In this document: positions 11,840 through 26,099 of the stretch, piece after piece | How the letters are laid out: each line of letters opens with the position of its first letter | Numbering within the stretch: position 1 is the first letter of the stretch | Assembly (NCBI RefSeq): GCF_030253575.1 | Contig: NC_080569.1 | Location: 1,322,001-1,386,000, forward strand | DNA length: 64,000 nucleotides | Source of the DNA: Rhododendron vialii | Taxonomy: Eukaryota > Streptophyta > Magnoliopsida > Ericales > Ericaceae | Direction of reading: 5' to 3' | The notes under the pieces: model-generated | What the model was told of the DNA's origin: nothing | Seen by the model: the letters and a program-made list of their open reading frames with translations, nothing else | The model's database searches: none | Translations under genes and position numbers: made by a program

Positions 11840-12348
11840 CCTGCTACAGCTACATTGGAGACCCAATCTATGATTCTACATGACATCTGGTGTATATACC
11901 TACACCATACTTGTAAGTACATTATATGAACATTTATATCTAATCTAATGGAATTCTCCGGGCAATTAATTTACTTTGTTTTTGTGTCACGGTCGATTCC
12001 AAAAGTATGCCTTGATAAAATCATAGGGTACTCTTGAAGAATCGCAACGTGATATCCTTAATGCCCTTCAACGCCCTAGCAATGATATTTTGGAGGACGT
12101 TGAGTTGGGGCATCACGTGATGTGCGCAGGATTTGAAACATTGGTTTGCGCTCATAAGTAATAGTTGACGATAAAGTGGATTTACCCGACAGTACGTAGT
12201 ACTTGTCCGCATCATCATCAGCGTGCCCGGCCGGCCAACATGCGCATGCAATTTTCTCCCTTGTAAAAGTGGTGACTGATCATATATACATACATATACA
12301 TATATATGTACTATGAAGTGATGGGATTATTAATTGCAACACATCATG
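11840..12348. other. Intergenic, no gene recognised
   Basis: No recognisable coding, RNA or repeat feature beyond a short CATATATA run near 12285-12310. Confidence 0.45.
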
Positions 12349-12357
12349 CATACAAAA

Positions 12358-12749
12358 CAGAAAGTCTACACACACAGTAATCTGTGCATAGATTGTGCAC
12401 AGATCTTGTTGTGGGGTCCACCACGGGTCCCACACAAATCATCCGAGCCGTTTATTAACTGTAAAACATTTTTTCAAAGGCCCCTAGAAAAAATAAGCTC
12501 AATCCGATACCTATAGGTGCTCGATCCAACTATATAACTTTTCATTATCCGAAAATCTGAATGAAAAGTTAGATGGTTGGATGAAACACCTATAGGTATC
12601 GGATTGAGCTTACTTTTTACGGAGACCTTTGGAAAAATATTTTACATTTAATAAACGGCTCGGATGATTTGTGTGGGACCCATGGTGGGCCTCACAACAA
12701 AATCTGTGCACAATCTGTGCACAGATCTACTGTGTGTGTAGCAGCTCTC
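12358..12749. mobile_element. Mutator-type fold-back MITE, family M1, copy 1
   Basis: A 392-bp element with a perfect 9-bp target duplication CATACAAAA (12349-12357, 12750-12758). Ends: CAGAAAGTCTACACACACAG on the left, and GAGAGCTGCTACACACACAG read inward from the right. The two halves are long inverted copies of each other, e.g. CAATCCGATACCTATAGGTG on both strands. A second copy lies at 39847-40236. Confidence 0.8.
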
Positions 12750-12758
12750 CATACAAAA

Positions 12759-14440
12759 CACCAACAACATCATCGTGTACTGATTTGGATTGGTGCATGT
12801 ACAGCACTAGTCATATCATGTCCCGCAACAAGGTCAGATTTTCCACAAGCAAGGGATTTTGGTTGGATCATGATCAATTCATCTACCATATCCTTATTAT
12901 GCTCCTGATCCCTTTATGTTGACTACTACATAGATACTTTAAAGAGTGCCGCGCGCTATTCACCTAGCTAATTCATACCCACTAGACCTAGAAAGAGAGA
13001 AAAAACAAAGTCAATTAAAGCAGTACAACACTTAACCCGCAAGGGATTGGTGGAGTAGTCATATGGCAATTAGGAACCTCAGAAAGTCTTAGATCCAGGT
13101 TGATGTTCTCACCCAGGTGCTATCAATTCCTTTCTTGACCTAGTTTAAAATACTTTAATTGAGTCTGCTAATGTACAATGGAATTGGTTCTCAGAATTGA
13201 ATTAGTTGGTTCATCGAGCAGATACCGAATTGTATGTCAAAAAACATCAAATCTTGGCAATATTTGTGAACACTTTCTGCTCAAAGTCAACTAAAATTTT
13301 GCATCATTGGAAGGAGACCGGTGGAAATCCAACTAGAAAATTCTGTTCTTATAGAGGAAGAGTAATATCTTCATTGATAATAAAGATTACAATCTATTAT
13401 GTACATTTAATATAACTAAAAACTGAACTATTGCACAAGATTGAAACAAATAACACATCATATTAAATGAAGAATATACCAACGATAAGTTGATCAAATT
13501 CCGCTTTGATTAGAGAGATGTGTGATTGCAATAGAAAAGATAAGGGATTTTTTTTCATTGTATGTCCCTAATCTATATAATATAGAGTTGCGGTTTTTGA
13601 ATTCTCTATATTTTGGATCATCGGATTTGTACATATTTTTTCTAGCTGAGATATACGGGTAGTAAGACTAGAAATATACTTGGAAAGAATGAATATTTGG
13701 AAGAAGGATGAAAGAAAAACTAAAATTAATATTTCCTAATATTATTCTGATTCCTAACAGTTATCAGTCAAAAACGATTACTGTAATCTAGGGCTGTCTC
13801 TCTCTCCCTCACACGTTAATTCCAAAACGGATTCCAATTTTGAATCTAAAACTATTTTCTCTCTCACATATGTTAGCTCTCCCTCCCTCCCTCTCTCCCT
13901 GTCATTTTTTGAAATGTATTCAGATTGCTAAATGTTTAGTTAGTTGAGTGGTTGAGGGAAAAAAAATTGATTAATTATATATTTGGTTATTTGATTCATT
14001 ACAATATGCTGGTGGCAACAAATGTATTGATTTTGTTGCATCTTAATTCTAAGTCATAGTTTCATCTTCACCTTCATCGGGTTGAAAGTTGAAAGTCAAC
14101 GAAAATATATATGTGCCTGTGTTTCCGCATTGAAATTAATTTTCTTATTTAACTTAATTTTCTATTGTACATATCGCAAGGGTGTAGGGTCTATCCATAC
14201 TTAAACAAAAGAGAAGTTGTTGCGATGGATGATTACATTGATCCAATGGTTTAGGCTCATTCTACTCCTTTCAGTAAAGTGCTCACACTTTTTGCACATA
14301 TTACACAATTACTGTGTGAGTTTATTTACTCCTAACAACTGTACATTAATGTCTCTATGATTTTTCAAAAAAAGAGAGAAGAATACCAAAACTTTTCAAA
14401 TTTTGTGCTAATTTGAAGAATATATATATATATATATATA
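12759..14440. other. Intergenic, no gene recognised
   Basis: AT-rich sequence with CT-rich low-complexity runs near 13795-13900 and an (AT)n run at about 14421-14441. No gene is supported. Confidence 0.45.
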
Positions 14441-14798
14441 TCGGGGCGGTTCTGGAGACACCCAAAAAAACACCTCATAGTTTCCGATCAAATTTTGATG
14501 ATCCGAGCCGCTCAATGTAATCAGAACGTGATTTTAAGGGTACCCACGAGAAATCAGCAAAAAAATGACCGAGAAGGGCTTGATCCGAACAGTTTTTAAC
14601 TGTTTTTTATTGAACGGTTCAAATAAAATTGCTCAAATCAAGCCTTTCCTGATCATTTTTTTTGTTAATTTCTCACGGGCACCCTTAAAATCGCATTCTG
14701 CACACATTGAACGGTTTGGATCATAAAAATTTGATCGAGAACTATGAGTTTGAGATTTGGGGTGTTCTTTTAGGTATTTTTTTGGGTGTCCCTTGAAC
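14441..14798. mobile_element. Fold-back MITE, family M2, copy 1
   Basis: Two long inverted arms: GATGATCCGAGCCGCTCAAT and GATTTTAAGGGTACCC on the left recur inverted on the right as TTGAACGGTTTGGATCAT and GGGCACCCTTAAAATC. The termini share GACACCCAAAAAAA. It sits between AT-rich runs. A second copy lies at 29437-29796. Confidence 0.65.
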
Positions 14799-14805
14799 AT
14801 ATATA

Positions 14806-15442
14806 TAGGGGAGCATTCCGGGGACACAAAAAAAGACACTCCATTTCAACCATTGAAGCCAATGGCTAAGATTAGAAGTTCACAAAGAATTACTATTGGC
14901 CGCAAAGAATGACATCCAGGCACAAAAAATTACTCTTGGCTGTAAAGAATTACATTTGGCCGCAACGAATTACTCGTGACCGAGAATTCCTTTTAGTTGC
15001 ATCGAATTGCACTTGGTAGCATCGAATTGTACTTGGCTGCATCGAATTGCTTTTGTTCGCATCAAATTGCACTTGGCCGCTACGAATTGTACTTGACCGT
15101 GAATAATTACTCTTGGCTGCTACGAATTGCACTTAGCCGCATCAAATTGCTCTTGGCCGCTATGAATTGCTCTTGGCCGCATCGAATTGCACTTGGCCGC
15201 ATCGAATTCTTGCAATTCTTTGCAGCCAAGTGCAATTATGTGCGGCCAATTGCAATTCAATGCAGCCAAGAGCAATTCCTTGTGGCCTATAGTAATTCGT
15301 ACTGGCCAGAAGTAATTCTTCGCGGTCGAGAGTAATTCGATGTGGCCAAGAGTAATTCTTCGGGCCAAGAGTAATATTTTGCGGCCATGAGTACTTCACG
15401 GCGAGGAGTAATTTTTTGCGGCTAATAGTAATTCTTCGTGTC
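14806..15442. repeat. Inverted minisatellite: ~20-bp unit array turning on itself near 15212
   Basis: From about 14880 the sequence is a degenerate tandem array of a 20-bp unit of the form TTGGCCGCATCGAATTGCAC. Near 15212 the orientation flips, and the array continues to about 15442 as the reverse complement (TGCGGCCAATTGCAATTC, then CGCGGTCGAGAGTAATTC). The array is therefore one large imperfect palindrome of more than 500 bp. Its left edge has GACACAAAAAAAGACAC, resembling the end of the neighbouring MITE, which suggests it lies inside a DNA-transposon-like element. Reading frames through it are simply repeats. A second array of the same unit lies at 41640-41985. Confidence 0.75.
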
Positions 15443-16780
15443 AGATTCTTTTTCTTTTTAACTAATAGGTAAGAGAACAAAATTGCTATTCAATACAACT
15501 TGAGCTATTGGTTTAGATGATTTGGAGTTTCATAATCTGTATGGGATTAAAGATTGCAGATTTTTTTGTTGGAGTCTTTTGGGTAGACAGAGTTTCAAAC
15601 TCTATTTCATACTTGGTTATATGTAATCTTGAAACTATTTGGCTTTTCTATTTTTCTAGGTCAGTTAAGGAAACAAGTGAGATAGAGTCACTTTTGAGTG
15701 AGTGGACGTTCAAAAAATTGAATTCGAGTTGAAATCCGATATGATTATACATTCTTAATATCTTTGATGCTATTCCTGAATGCAACTAACGGAATTAAAT
15801 AGGTTTCGTAACATTTGTTGTGTTAGACTATTTTATGAACTTGGTTAGATGGATCATGTTTGAAGCTTATTTTTAAAATGAAAATTTCCGAGAAATAGAT
15901 TTTGTTGGGAGAAGGAAATTTTTTCTACTTCACGGTTACTTGTAATGCTCCTCTCGCATGAGGTGGAACCATAAGCATATCCGGAACTAATCTCATGTGA
16001 GATGACTTAAAAAAAAACTGTTGTATCCACACAAAAAACTTTCGAAAAAGTGTGATTTGATACTTCATTTAGACTATGTTTAGAAAACATTAGGCACGGG
16101 CAATTACTAGTCTCTAATAGGAAGAATGCTTTTTATACTCCTTTCACAAATCCATTCCATAGATTCAAGATTTGTTTGTGTTTGTGTTTGAGGTTGGAAA
16201 TAAATTACTACTACACCAATTAGGCTCGAGATCTATGCATGCACTTATCCTAGGTTTGAATGGAAACCATACAACAAACCTTGAGCCACAAGAGACAACC
16301 CAGGGCCGAAAACATAAATTTACGTCAATGACAGCTGTTGCCAAAAGGATTCAAAGGTAGGGGCAAACTTTCAAAGGCAACCAATTCTAGGACATAGACA
16401 AAACGTGAAAATGAAAGCAAAATGTTTGTTTGAAGTCCCGAGCTTTATCATTATGATAAGCTTCAAACAAAATGGGAGACCAGATCAGTATAGGAGTCGA
16501 TATGGATTTTCCATACATAAAGTAATGTAATGATTTCCATATGGAAAACCACCGCGACAATTTTTTATCCTCTTGCACAGATTCTGATAACAGGTGATTT
16601 TTGGATTCTGCACCCACCAAATCATTTTTCAAATACATTATTGCAGAATGCATTCCATAATCTGTAATCAAACAAGCAAACTACTATAATGCACAATGAG
16701 AACACAATGGCTCCCAAACAGCCTCATATGTTTCGAGGAGGTGAAGGATAAAAGTACAACAAATCACAAACACACTGTGG
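15443..16780. other. Intergenic and COAE 3' flank, no gene recognised
   Basis: No reading frame with a recognisable domain. The last few hundred bases probably contain the 3' untranslated region of the minus-strand COAE gene. Confidence 0.45.
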
Positions 16781-20515
<3,735 letters not shown>

Positions 20516-20586
20516 GCGCATCTAGTGTAGTGGTATCATAGTACCCTCCCACGGTACTGACCGGGGTTCGATTCCCCGGATGCGCA
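20516..20586 (+). tRNA. tRNA-Gly (anticodon CCC)
   Basis: A complete 71-nt cloverleaf without intron. The acceptor stem GCGCATC pairs fully with GATGCGC, then discriminator A. The D arm is TAGTGTAGTGGTATCATA, the anticodon stem-loop is GTACC-CTCCCAC-GGTAC with anticodon CCC, and the T arm is CCGGGGTTCGATTCCCCGG. The internal A and B boxes are intact, so it should be transcribable. Confidence 0.95.
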
Positions 20587-20706
20587 ACTCTGGATTGTGA
20601 TTAATTTTTTTCCCTCTTCTTTTCTCCTTATGACTAAAGATGGGTTTGGATTAAAAACTTAAATGCATTTTTTGTTGTTCTTATTAAACATTTTTTTGCA
20701 TTTGTT

Positions 20707-20750
20707 TACCCTCCCACGTACTGACCGGAGTTCGATTTCCCAGATGTGTA
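20707..20750 (+). pseudogene. Decayed tandem copy of the tRNA-Gly 3' half
   Basis: TACCCTCCCACGTACTGACC followed by GGAGTTCGATTTCCCAGATG repeats the anticodon arm, T arm and acceptor 3' side of the tRNA 190 bp upstream, with mismatches and a missing anticodon-stem base. The 5' half is absent. Downstream flanks of both copies are alike (TTCTCCTTATGACTAAAG against TTCTCTTTATGACTAGGG), so the whole segment was duplicated, not just the tRNA. Confidence 0.75.
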
Positions 20751-21264
20751 ATCCTTGATTGCCAACAATTTTTTTTCACTCTTCTCTTTATGACTAGGGT
20801 GGTTCTGGATTAAAAAGTTAATTTAATAAACTAGTCTCAAACTCAAGTTCGAGCTTAATTTAATTAAGCGAATCGAATTGAACCAAGTCACAAGTTATTC
20901 GAAGTAATCGAGCCGAACTTTAACGAGCTGTTCGATTCGTTTGTTTACTATCGAACCCTATTGTCTGTGTGTGTGTTTGTTTCCTTCTCTAAAAATTTTC
21001 CCAGCACAATCGATTGCCCAAAAAAGGAAAATCGAGCAGCAGATACTATAATGAAGTCGTAGGAGGCTCGTAAATCACGATGCAAGCAGAGATCAAGCTT
21101 GGAATTTTGTGAGAAGAGGAAAAAGAAAACACGAATCAGAGAGGTCAGTGGCTGCGGCGTTTTCAGGTATTCAAACAAACCTCAATTGAAAACTTTTGGG
21201 GTAAATAAGAGAGAACTCGGAGAGGCATTCAAAACTCAATTCTCAGACCATTCTCCGATCAACC
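20751..21264. other. PPR upstream region
   Basis: Holds the flank of the duplicated tRNA segment, a CGAGC-rich degenerate repeat (about 20820-20950) related to the element at 11552-11839, and the presumed promoter and 5' UTR of the PPR gene. Confidence 0.4.
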
Positions 21265-22671
21265 ATGTTACCACTCCCAGGAACAACCACCACCGCAGCA
21301 AGCAGATTAATCGTTCTATTAGACACTTGCGCTTCAACTATCCACATCAAACAAATCCAAGCCCAACTCATCCGGCAAAACCTCTGCGAGGACTCAACCA
21401 TTGCCTACGGTTTCATCACCGCTTGCCAATCCGTGGGTCTCTTGGACTCCGCCCATCGTCTTTACTCCCAAATCAAAAAACCCGACGTCTTCATTTCGAA
21501 CACCCTCATTAAGTGCTCGTCTCGCGCCCAATCCCCTCACAAATCCATATCCGTGTACACCCGAATGAATAGAAATGGAGTCTTTCCCGACCACTACACT
21601 TTCCCTTTTGTTCTCAAGGCTTTGTCTGACCTTCGTGATGTTAAACGAGGGCAATGCGTGCATACCCAGGTTGTGAAAATGGGTCAGTTTAATGATATCT
21701 ATGTGCAGAACTCGTTGCTGAATGTTTACGCATCGGTTGGCAGTATGGACTTGTGCCAGAAGGTGTTCGATGAAATGCCGCAGAGAGATGTGGTATCTTG
21801 GACGGTGATGATTACTGGGTATCGAGAAGCTGGACGGTTTGACAACGCGCTGAATGTGTTTGAACGAATGGAGCTTGCGGGTGTACGGCCGAATCAAGTG
21901 ACCATGGTGAATGCTTTGTCTGCGTGCTCGAGTTCCGTGGCTCTTGAGGTGGGTATTAGGATACATGGTTTTGTAAAGAGGAGCGGGTGGGAGTTAGATG
22001 TGATTTTGGGGACTTCTTTGATTGACATGTATGGGAAGTGTGGGAGAATTGAAGAAGCGTTGGGTGTTTTCCAAAGCATGGAAGAGAAGAATGTGTTTAC
22101 ATGGAATACCCTTATTAAAGGGCTAGCTTTAGCCAAGAGTGGGGAAGAGGCGGTTTGGTGGTTTTCCCAAATGGAGCAAGGAGTAGTCAAGCCAGATGAA
22201 GTCACTTTGATTGGAGTGCTTTTTGCTTGTAGTCATTCTGGATTAGTACAAGTGGGAGAGTCAATCTTCCGTTCTTTGGTTGATGGGAAATATGGATTCG
22301 CCCCCAGCATCAAGCATTATGCTTGTGCGGTTGACTTGTTTGCACGGTCTGGACATCTTGAAGAAGCTTCGAAGATCATAAAAGAAATGCCATTTGAGCC
22401 CACAAAACCTGTTTGGGGAGCACTCCTAGCTGGCAGTAGAGCTCATGGAAACCTAGAAATGAGCGAGTTTGCAGCTTGGAAATTGATAGAGTTACAACCA
22501 GAGAATAGTGGTTACTATGTTATTCTTGCAAATATTTATAGTCTGATGGGAAGATGGATTGACGCCGAAAAAATTCGGGAGCTGATGAAAGAGAGGGGAC
22601 TTAAGAAGGATCTCGGTTGTAGCTCAGTTGAGCATCAACCTCTGGATTCCGTCAATGAGTTGGTAGCATAG
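21265..22671 (+). CDS. Pentatricopeptide repeat protein, PLS class, E subgroup
   Basis: An intronless 468-residue protein, typical of plant PPR genes. PLS-type repeats run from about residue 25 to 385, with recurring signatures such as DVFISNTLIKCSSRAQSPHK, DVVSWTVMITGYREAGR and NVFTWNTLIKGLALAKSG. The end carries the E region (PVWGALLAGSRAHGNLEMSE to GRWIDAEKIRELMKERGLKK) and stops soon after GCSSVE with no DYW deaminase domain. Such proteins bind organellar RNA sequence-specifically and usually assist C-to-U editing in mitochondria or plastids. A target peptide is not obvious from the short N-terminus. A longer overlapping frame starting upstream at 21099 is in another phase and was rejected. 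Fragments of related 3' ends occur at 22800-23000 and 38262-38462. Confidence 0.9.
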   Translation: MLPLPGTTTTAASRLIVLLDTCASTIHIKQIQAQLIRQNLCEDSTIAYGFITACQSVGLLDSAHRLYSQIKKPDVFISNTLIKCSSRAQSPHKSISVYTRMNRNGVFPDHYTFPFVLKALSDLRDVKRGQCVHTQVVKMGQFNDIYVQNSLLNVYASVGSMDLCQKVFDEMPQRDVVSWTVMITGYREAGRFDNALNVFERMELAGVRPNQVTMVNALSACSSSVALEVGIRIHGFVKRSGWELDVILGTSLIDMYGKCGRIEEALGVFQSMEEKNVFTWNTLIKGLALAKSGEEAVWWFSQMEQGVVKPDEVTLIGVLFACSHSGLVQVGESIFRSLVDGKYGFAPSIKHYACAVDLFARSGHLEEASKIIKEMPFEPTKPVWGALLAGSRAHGNLEMSEFAAWKLIELQPENSGYYVILANIYSLMGRWIDAEKIRELMKERGLKKDLGCSSVEHQPLDSVNELVA

Positions 22672-22799
22672 CAAGTCAAGTGCATTCATGATGAAAGAGA
22701 ATTAACATCCAGTCTGTCCAAACAGGATAGTAAGACTTTTGTTGAGTATTTGATTTTCACCAGTTGTCGAACATTATGCCGCTGATCCTACTACAGCTG

Positions 22800-23000
22800 T
22801 ACGGGGGAACATGGAAAACTGGTTGTGGGGTTCATGGGAACATAGAATTGAGCCTCTTTGCTGCAAAGTTGTACAGTTGACACCTTAGACTTAGAGATTT
22901 GGGCTGTCTTAACTGTGGGCAGGGATGGGAAGACTGAGAGATGATGAAAAAGCATCCGAAGAGGTGAAAGAGAGTGGATTTTAGGAGTTGTCTTGCACAG
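22800..23000 (+). pseudogene. Decayed PPR E-region fragment just downstream of the PPR gene
   Basis: In one frame it reads VHGNIELSLFAAKLYS and a stop. This aligns with AHGNLEMSEFAAWKLI of the intact gene, and further on GRDGKTERDDEKASEEVKES resembles the GRW...AEKIRELMKE block. Several stops and frame changes make it non-coding. It is likely the remnant of a second, tandemly arranged PPR gene. Confidence 0.6.
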
Positions 23001-25151
23001 CTGGAGAGCTTCAGCGCCAGGATCTATTGCCTCATTGTGTAGAAGTCCTTTGCCGTGTAACTGTAAGATGATATCTTTCTACACTTCCATTTGAAAACTT
23101 GTTGCTTTATAGCATTTATTAATTATTTGGAATAGAGGAAAAAGAAGGAATTCGCGGCTCTGTGTCAAGGTCAGATAAGTGGGTTCAAGATGTGAATTAC
23201 ATGCTTTCAAAATTTTCCTTTTTCCACATAAACGAAGTTCCATTCTTTCGACACAAAGTATGATTCTCTGCACTACAAGAAAAATTGATTTGATGCAGTC
23301 CTTCAGAAACTGATATCTGTAAGTTTGTGCATTCATTGATCCCTTTGTACCTCTGTTTGTACTCCAAAATTTCCTCCCAATCATGTTATTATGGGGTTTC
23401 ACTTTACTCTAGAATTTTAAAATGTTCAAAGTGAATCTAGTATATTGGTTTGAACTTTGAAGAATGACACCAAATCAAGAAATGTGAAATGAGTCTTTGA
23501 TATATATTGGTGTTGCTTTTCATGAATCATGAATGTTGATCATTGAGGAAATAATATGTGCACGAGACTTGGGCATCTATGCTTTTCAAAGCCATATGCG
23601 CCATTCAGATGAGATTTTGTAGTTTGTTGTATGAGAGTTGAAACTTCAATAAAAACATGTATAAGGAAAATGCTAACAACCGCCCTAAAGGCCGTGGATA
23701 ATGTGAAATTGGTGCATCGATATCCAAACAATGTATATATTATCCTTGGCGGCTAGCAAACTGTGTATAAAGCACGAGTTGCCTTTAGTATTCCTAGCCT
23801 TTTTCTACACATTTTCGTCCAAAATGATGATATATTGGGTCTGCCTCCGAAACACATCGTTGTGTTGGTATGTACTCCTATATGTAGTTGATGGTATGCA
23901 TTTCTTTACTGTTCCGATTTGTTCTCCAGTGTTGATTTTGATGACTTGGTTTATTCCTTATATGCAGCATAGCTGTTGTGTTTAGCTTCTTTTTTTCTTG
24001 CATTAGCGATTTATGTTAGGGTTTTACTGTTTGTGGATTTTGTGTTTGTGTGTGGTTATGGTTATTTTGATTTTTTTCCCCTTGTGTTGGGGAGTTAACA
24101 TTTTAGATTTTCTAATATGGTTAAGAATTGGTGCTATCATGTAGCCGTATATTATTTTGGCTTTTAGCTTGCTGTTAAATTTGATCCAATCTTGTTCCTA
24201 TGTGTTTCATGTCCCCAAGTCATCCACTATTTTAGCACAGCAGTTAAATTCCAGCCAGCTCTGCTGGAAAAGAATTGTTCACAGTATTTTCAGCCGGGAT
24301 TTCCAGATGAACTTAGATTCCTAGTGTCTGGGGTGTTTAACTGTTCTAGAGGAGATGTTTTAACTTTTAAGTTTTAACCCTTCAAATTGATGAGGACAGC
24401 AGTTTAGTTGTGCAGGTCTACTGCTTTCTTTGGGTTCTTTTTCCCTTATTTGGTGTAATTTCTTTTTTGATCGGACCCTTATTTGTTATAATTTGAGTTC
24501 ACATAGCATCCAATATAATTTGTCGTTTCCTTTTAAAAGTCCCATATTCTCATCCTTAGTTACCATGGTCAATATGCTTTCCATTTAGATGCCAATACTA
24601 AAGACTTGCGATACAGAACCATCATTTTATGCAAGTCTTCCCCTGTACATCGCTTATCTTGTAAGAGTTGGAATATTTTGGTCTCTCACTTGGTTATTGT
24701 AGCTGAAATTGTTGTTGAAATTACAAGAGGCCCAGACGTTTTGTTCCATCCAGGGAGAGTGGTAGGTTGAGTTTCGTTCATTCCACTTCATTAGTCCTTG
24801 CATAAATTGCTGAACTATCAAGATTTTCTTACAATAATACTTGTTCTTTGGGATGTACTATTAAACCTTGATGTCAGAAATTTGTTATTTCAATTCCTAC
24901 CATTCCAGTGAACTTAGGTCTGGAATTTTTTTGTTGCTCTTTGTTTCATGGATAATGTTTGGAGCCTTGGGTTAGTGTTTTACGATTAATTTTGTATGCA
25001 TTTTGGATTTTTAGTCTGGGTGACGAGCTGGTGCTTTTGTATATATGTCATCTCTACTGCACAGCCATGGTTCTTATTGCACTGGTGTTTTGTTTTGAAA
25101 GAGTTTTTGTTGGATGGATGTGTGTTGCAAAAACTAGCATTGGTTTATATC
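23001..25151. other. Intergenic, no gene recognised
   Basis: T-rich sequence with many short reading frames, none with a recognisable domain. Some stretches have exon-like composition (e.g. 24190-24376), but no splice-consistent gene model could be built. Confidence 0.4.
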
Positions 25152-25477
25152 TATGTATATACACTCCGGTTCCCCTGAGGGATCCCGGATGAGAGGGCTG
25201 GTGCGGGACTCCCATCTCAGCCGTTGGATCTAATCCAACGGCTGTCATTTTAAAGAGCCACACACGGATCTAAACACGGGTGGGTCGGGTAGAAACTATA
25301 GGATCCGGGTTCTAACAAAGCAACATCTCACCCGGCTCCTCTCATTTCTTCTGCGTTTCAACGAGACCACAAAGAGAGAGAGAGAGCGACGAAACTCAGG
25401 CGATTTGGCGATTTCGACGAAGACTACGAAGAACTCAGACGATTTCGACGAAGAACAAGAAGAAGAACACCACAAGG

Positions 25478-25585
<108 letters not shown>

Positions 25586-26099
25586 TGTCTCTCGTTCCGT
25601 ACGAGAACCAGAAACCCTAACCCGTTTATTAGGGCTCTTCTTCGTGAACACAGGAGAACACCACAAGTCTGGCTTTGAAGTTAGGGTTCGATTTAGGGTT
25701 TCTATTGATTTGAAGCCCTAATTTGTGGTTCGATTTTCCCCAAAAAAAAAAAAAAACCATTTGATGTGTACAGCTTTGTGGTACAAGAGATTTGCTACCT
25801 TTGTGGTGTGTACAGCTTTTACCACAAAATCGAATTGTAAAGCAAAAATAAAGAATTGCATGATTTCTACCTGTTTTTTGAATTTTATGATTGGCATTTT
25901 GTACTTTATATTGTGTTGTCTAGCTTTTGCCTGGTTTTTTTTGGACTGCCTTGATTTTGGACTGGTTGTATATGCTTCTTGAAGGATTCTAGCCTTAATT
26001 CTTTGTGGTTCAAAAAAAAAAAAACCTACTTGTAGGGTTCGAAACCCGTTCGAAATCAGCAAAACCAAAAATTACGGTTTCCCTTTTCTGCAGAAATTA

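Noticed and set aside
14880-15442. Possible CRISPR-like array because of short regular repeats
   Set aside because: Plant nuclear context, degenerate units with no unique spacers, and an orientation flip; it is a minisatellite.
14950-15480. Several 60-110 residue frames with repeating Cys/Ile/Ala patterns
   Set aside because: They are translations of the 20-bp minisatellite; the regular peptide pattern reflects the DNA repeat.
21099-21512. 137-residue frame overlapping the PPR start
   Set aside because: A different frame from the PPR repeats; a shadow of the real coding sequence.
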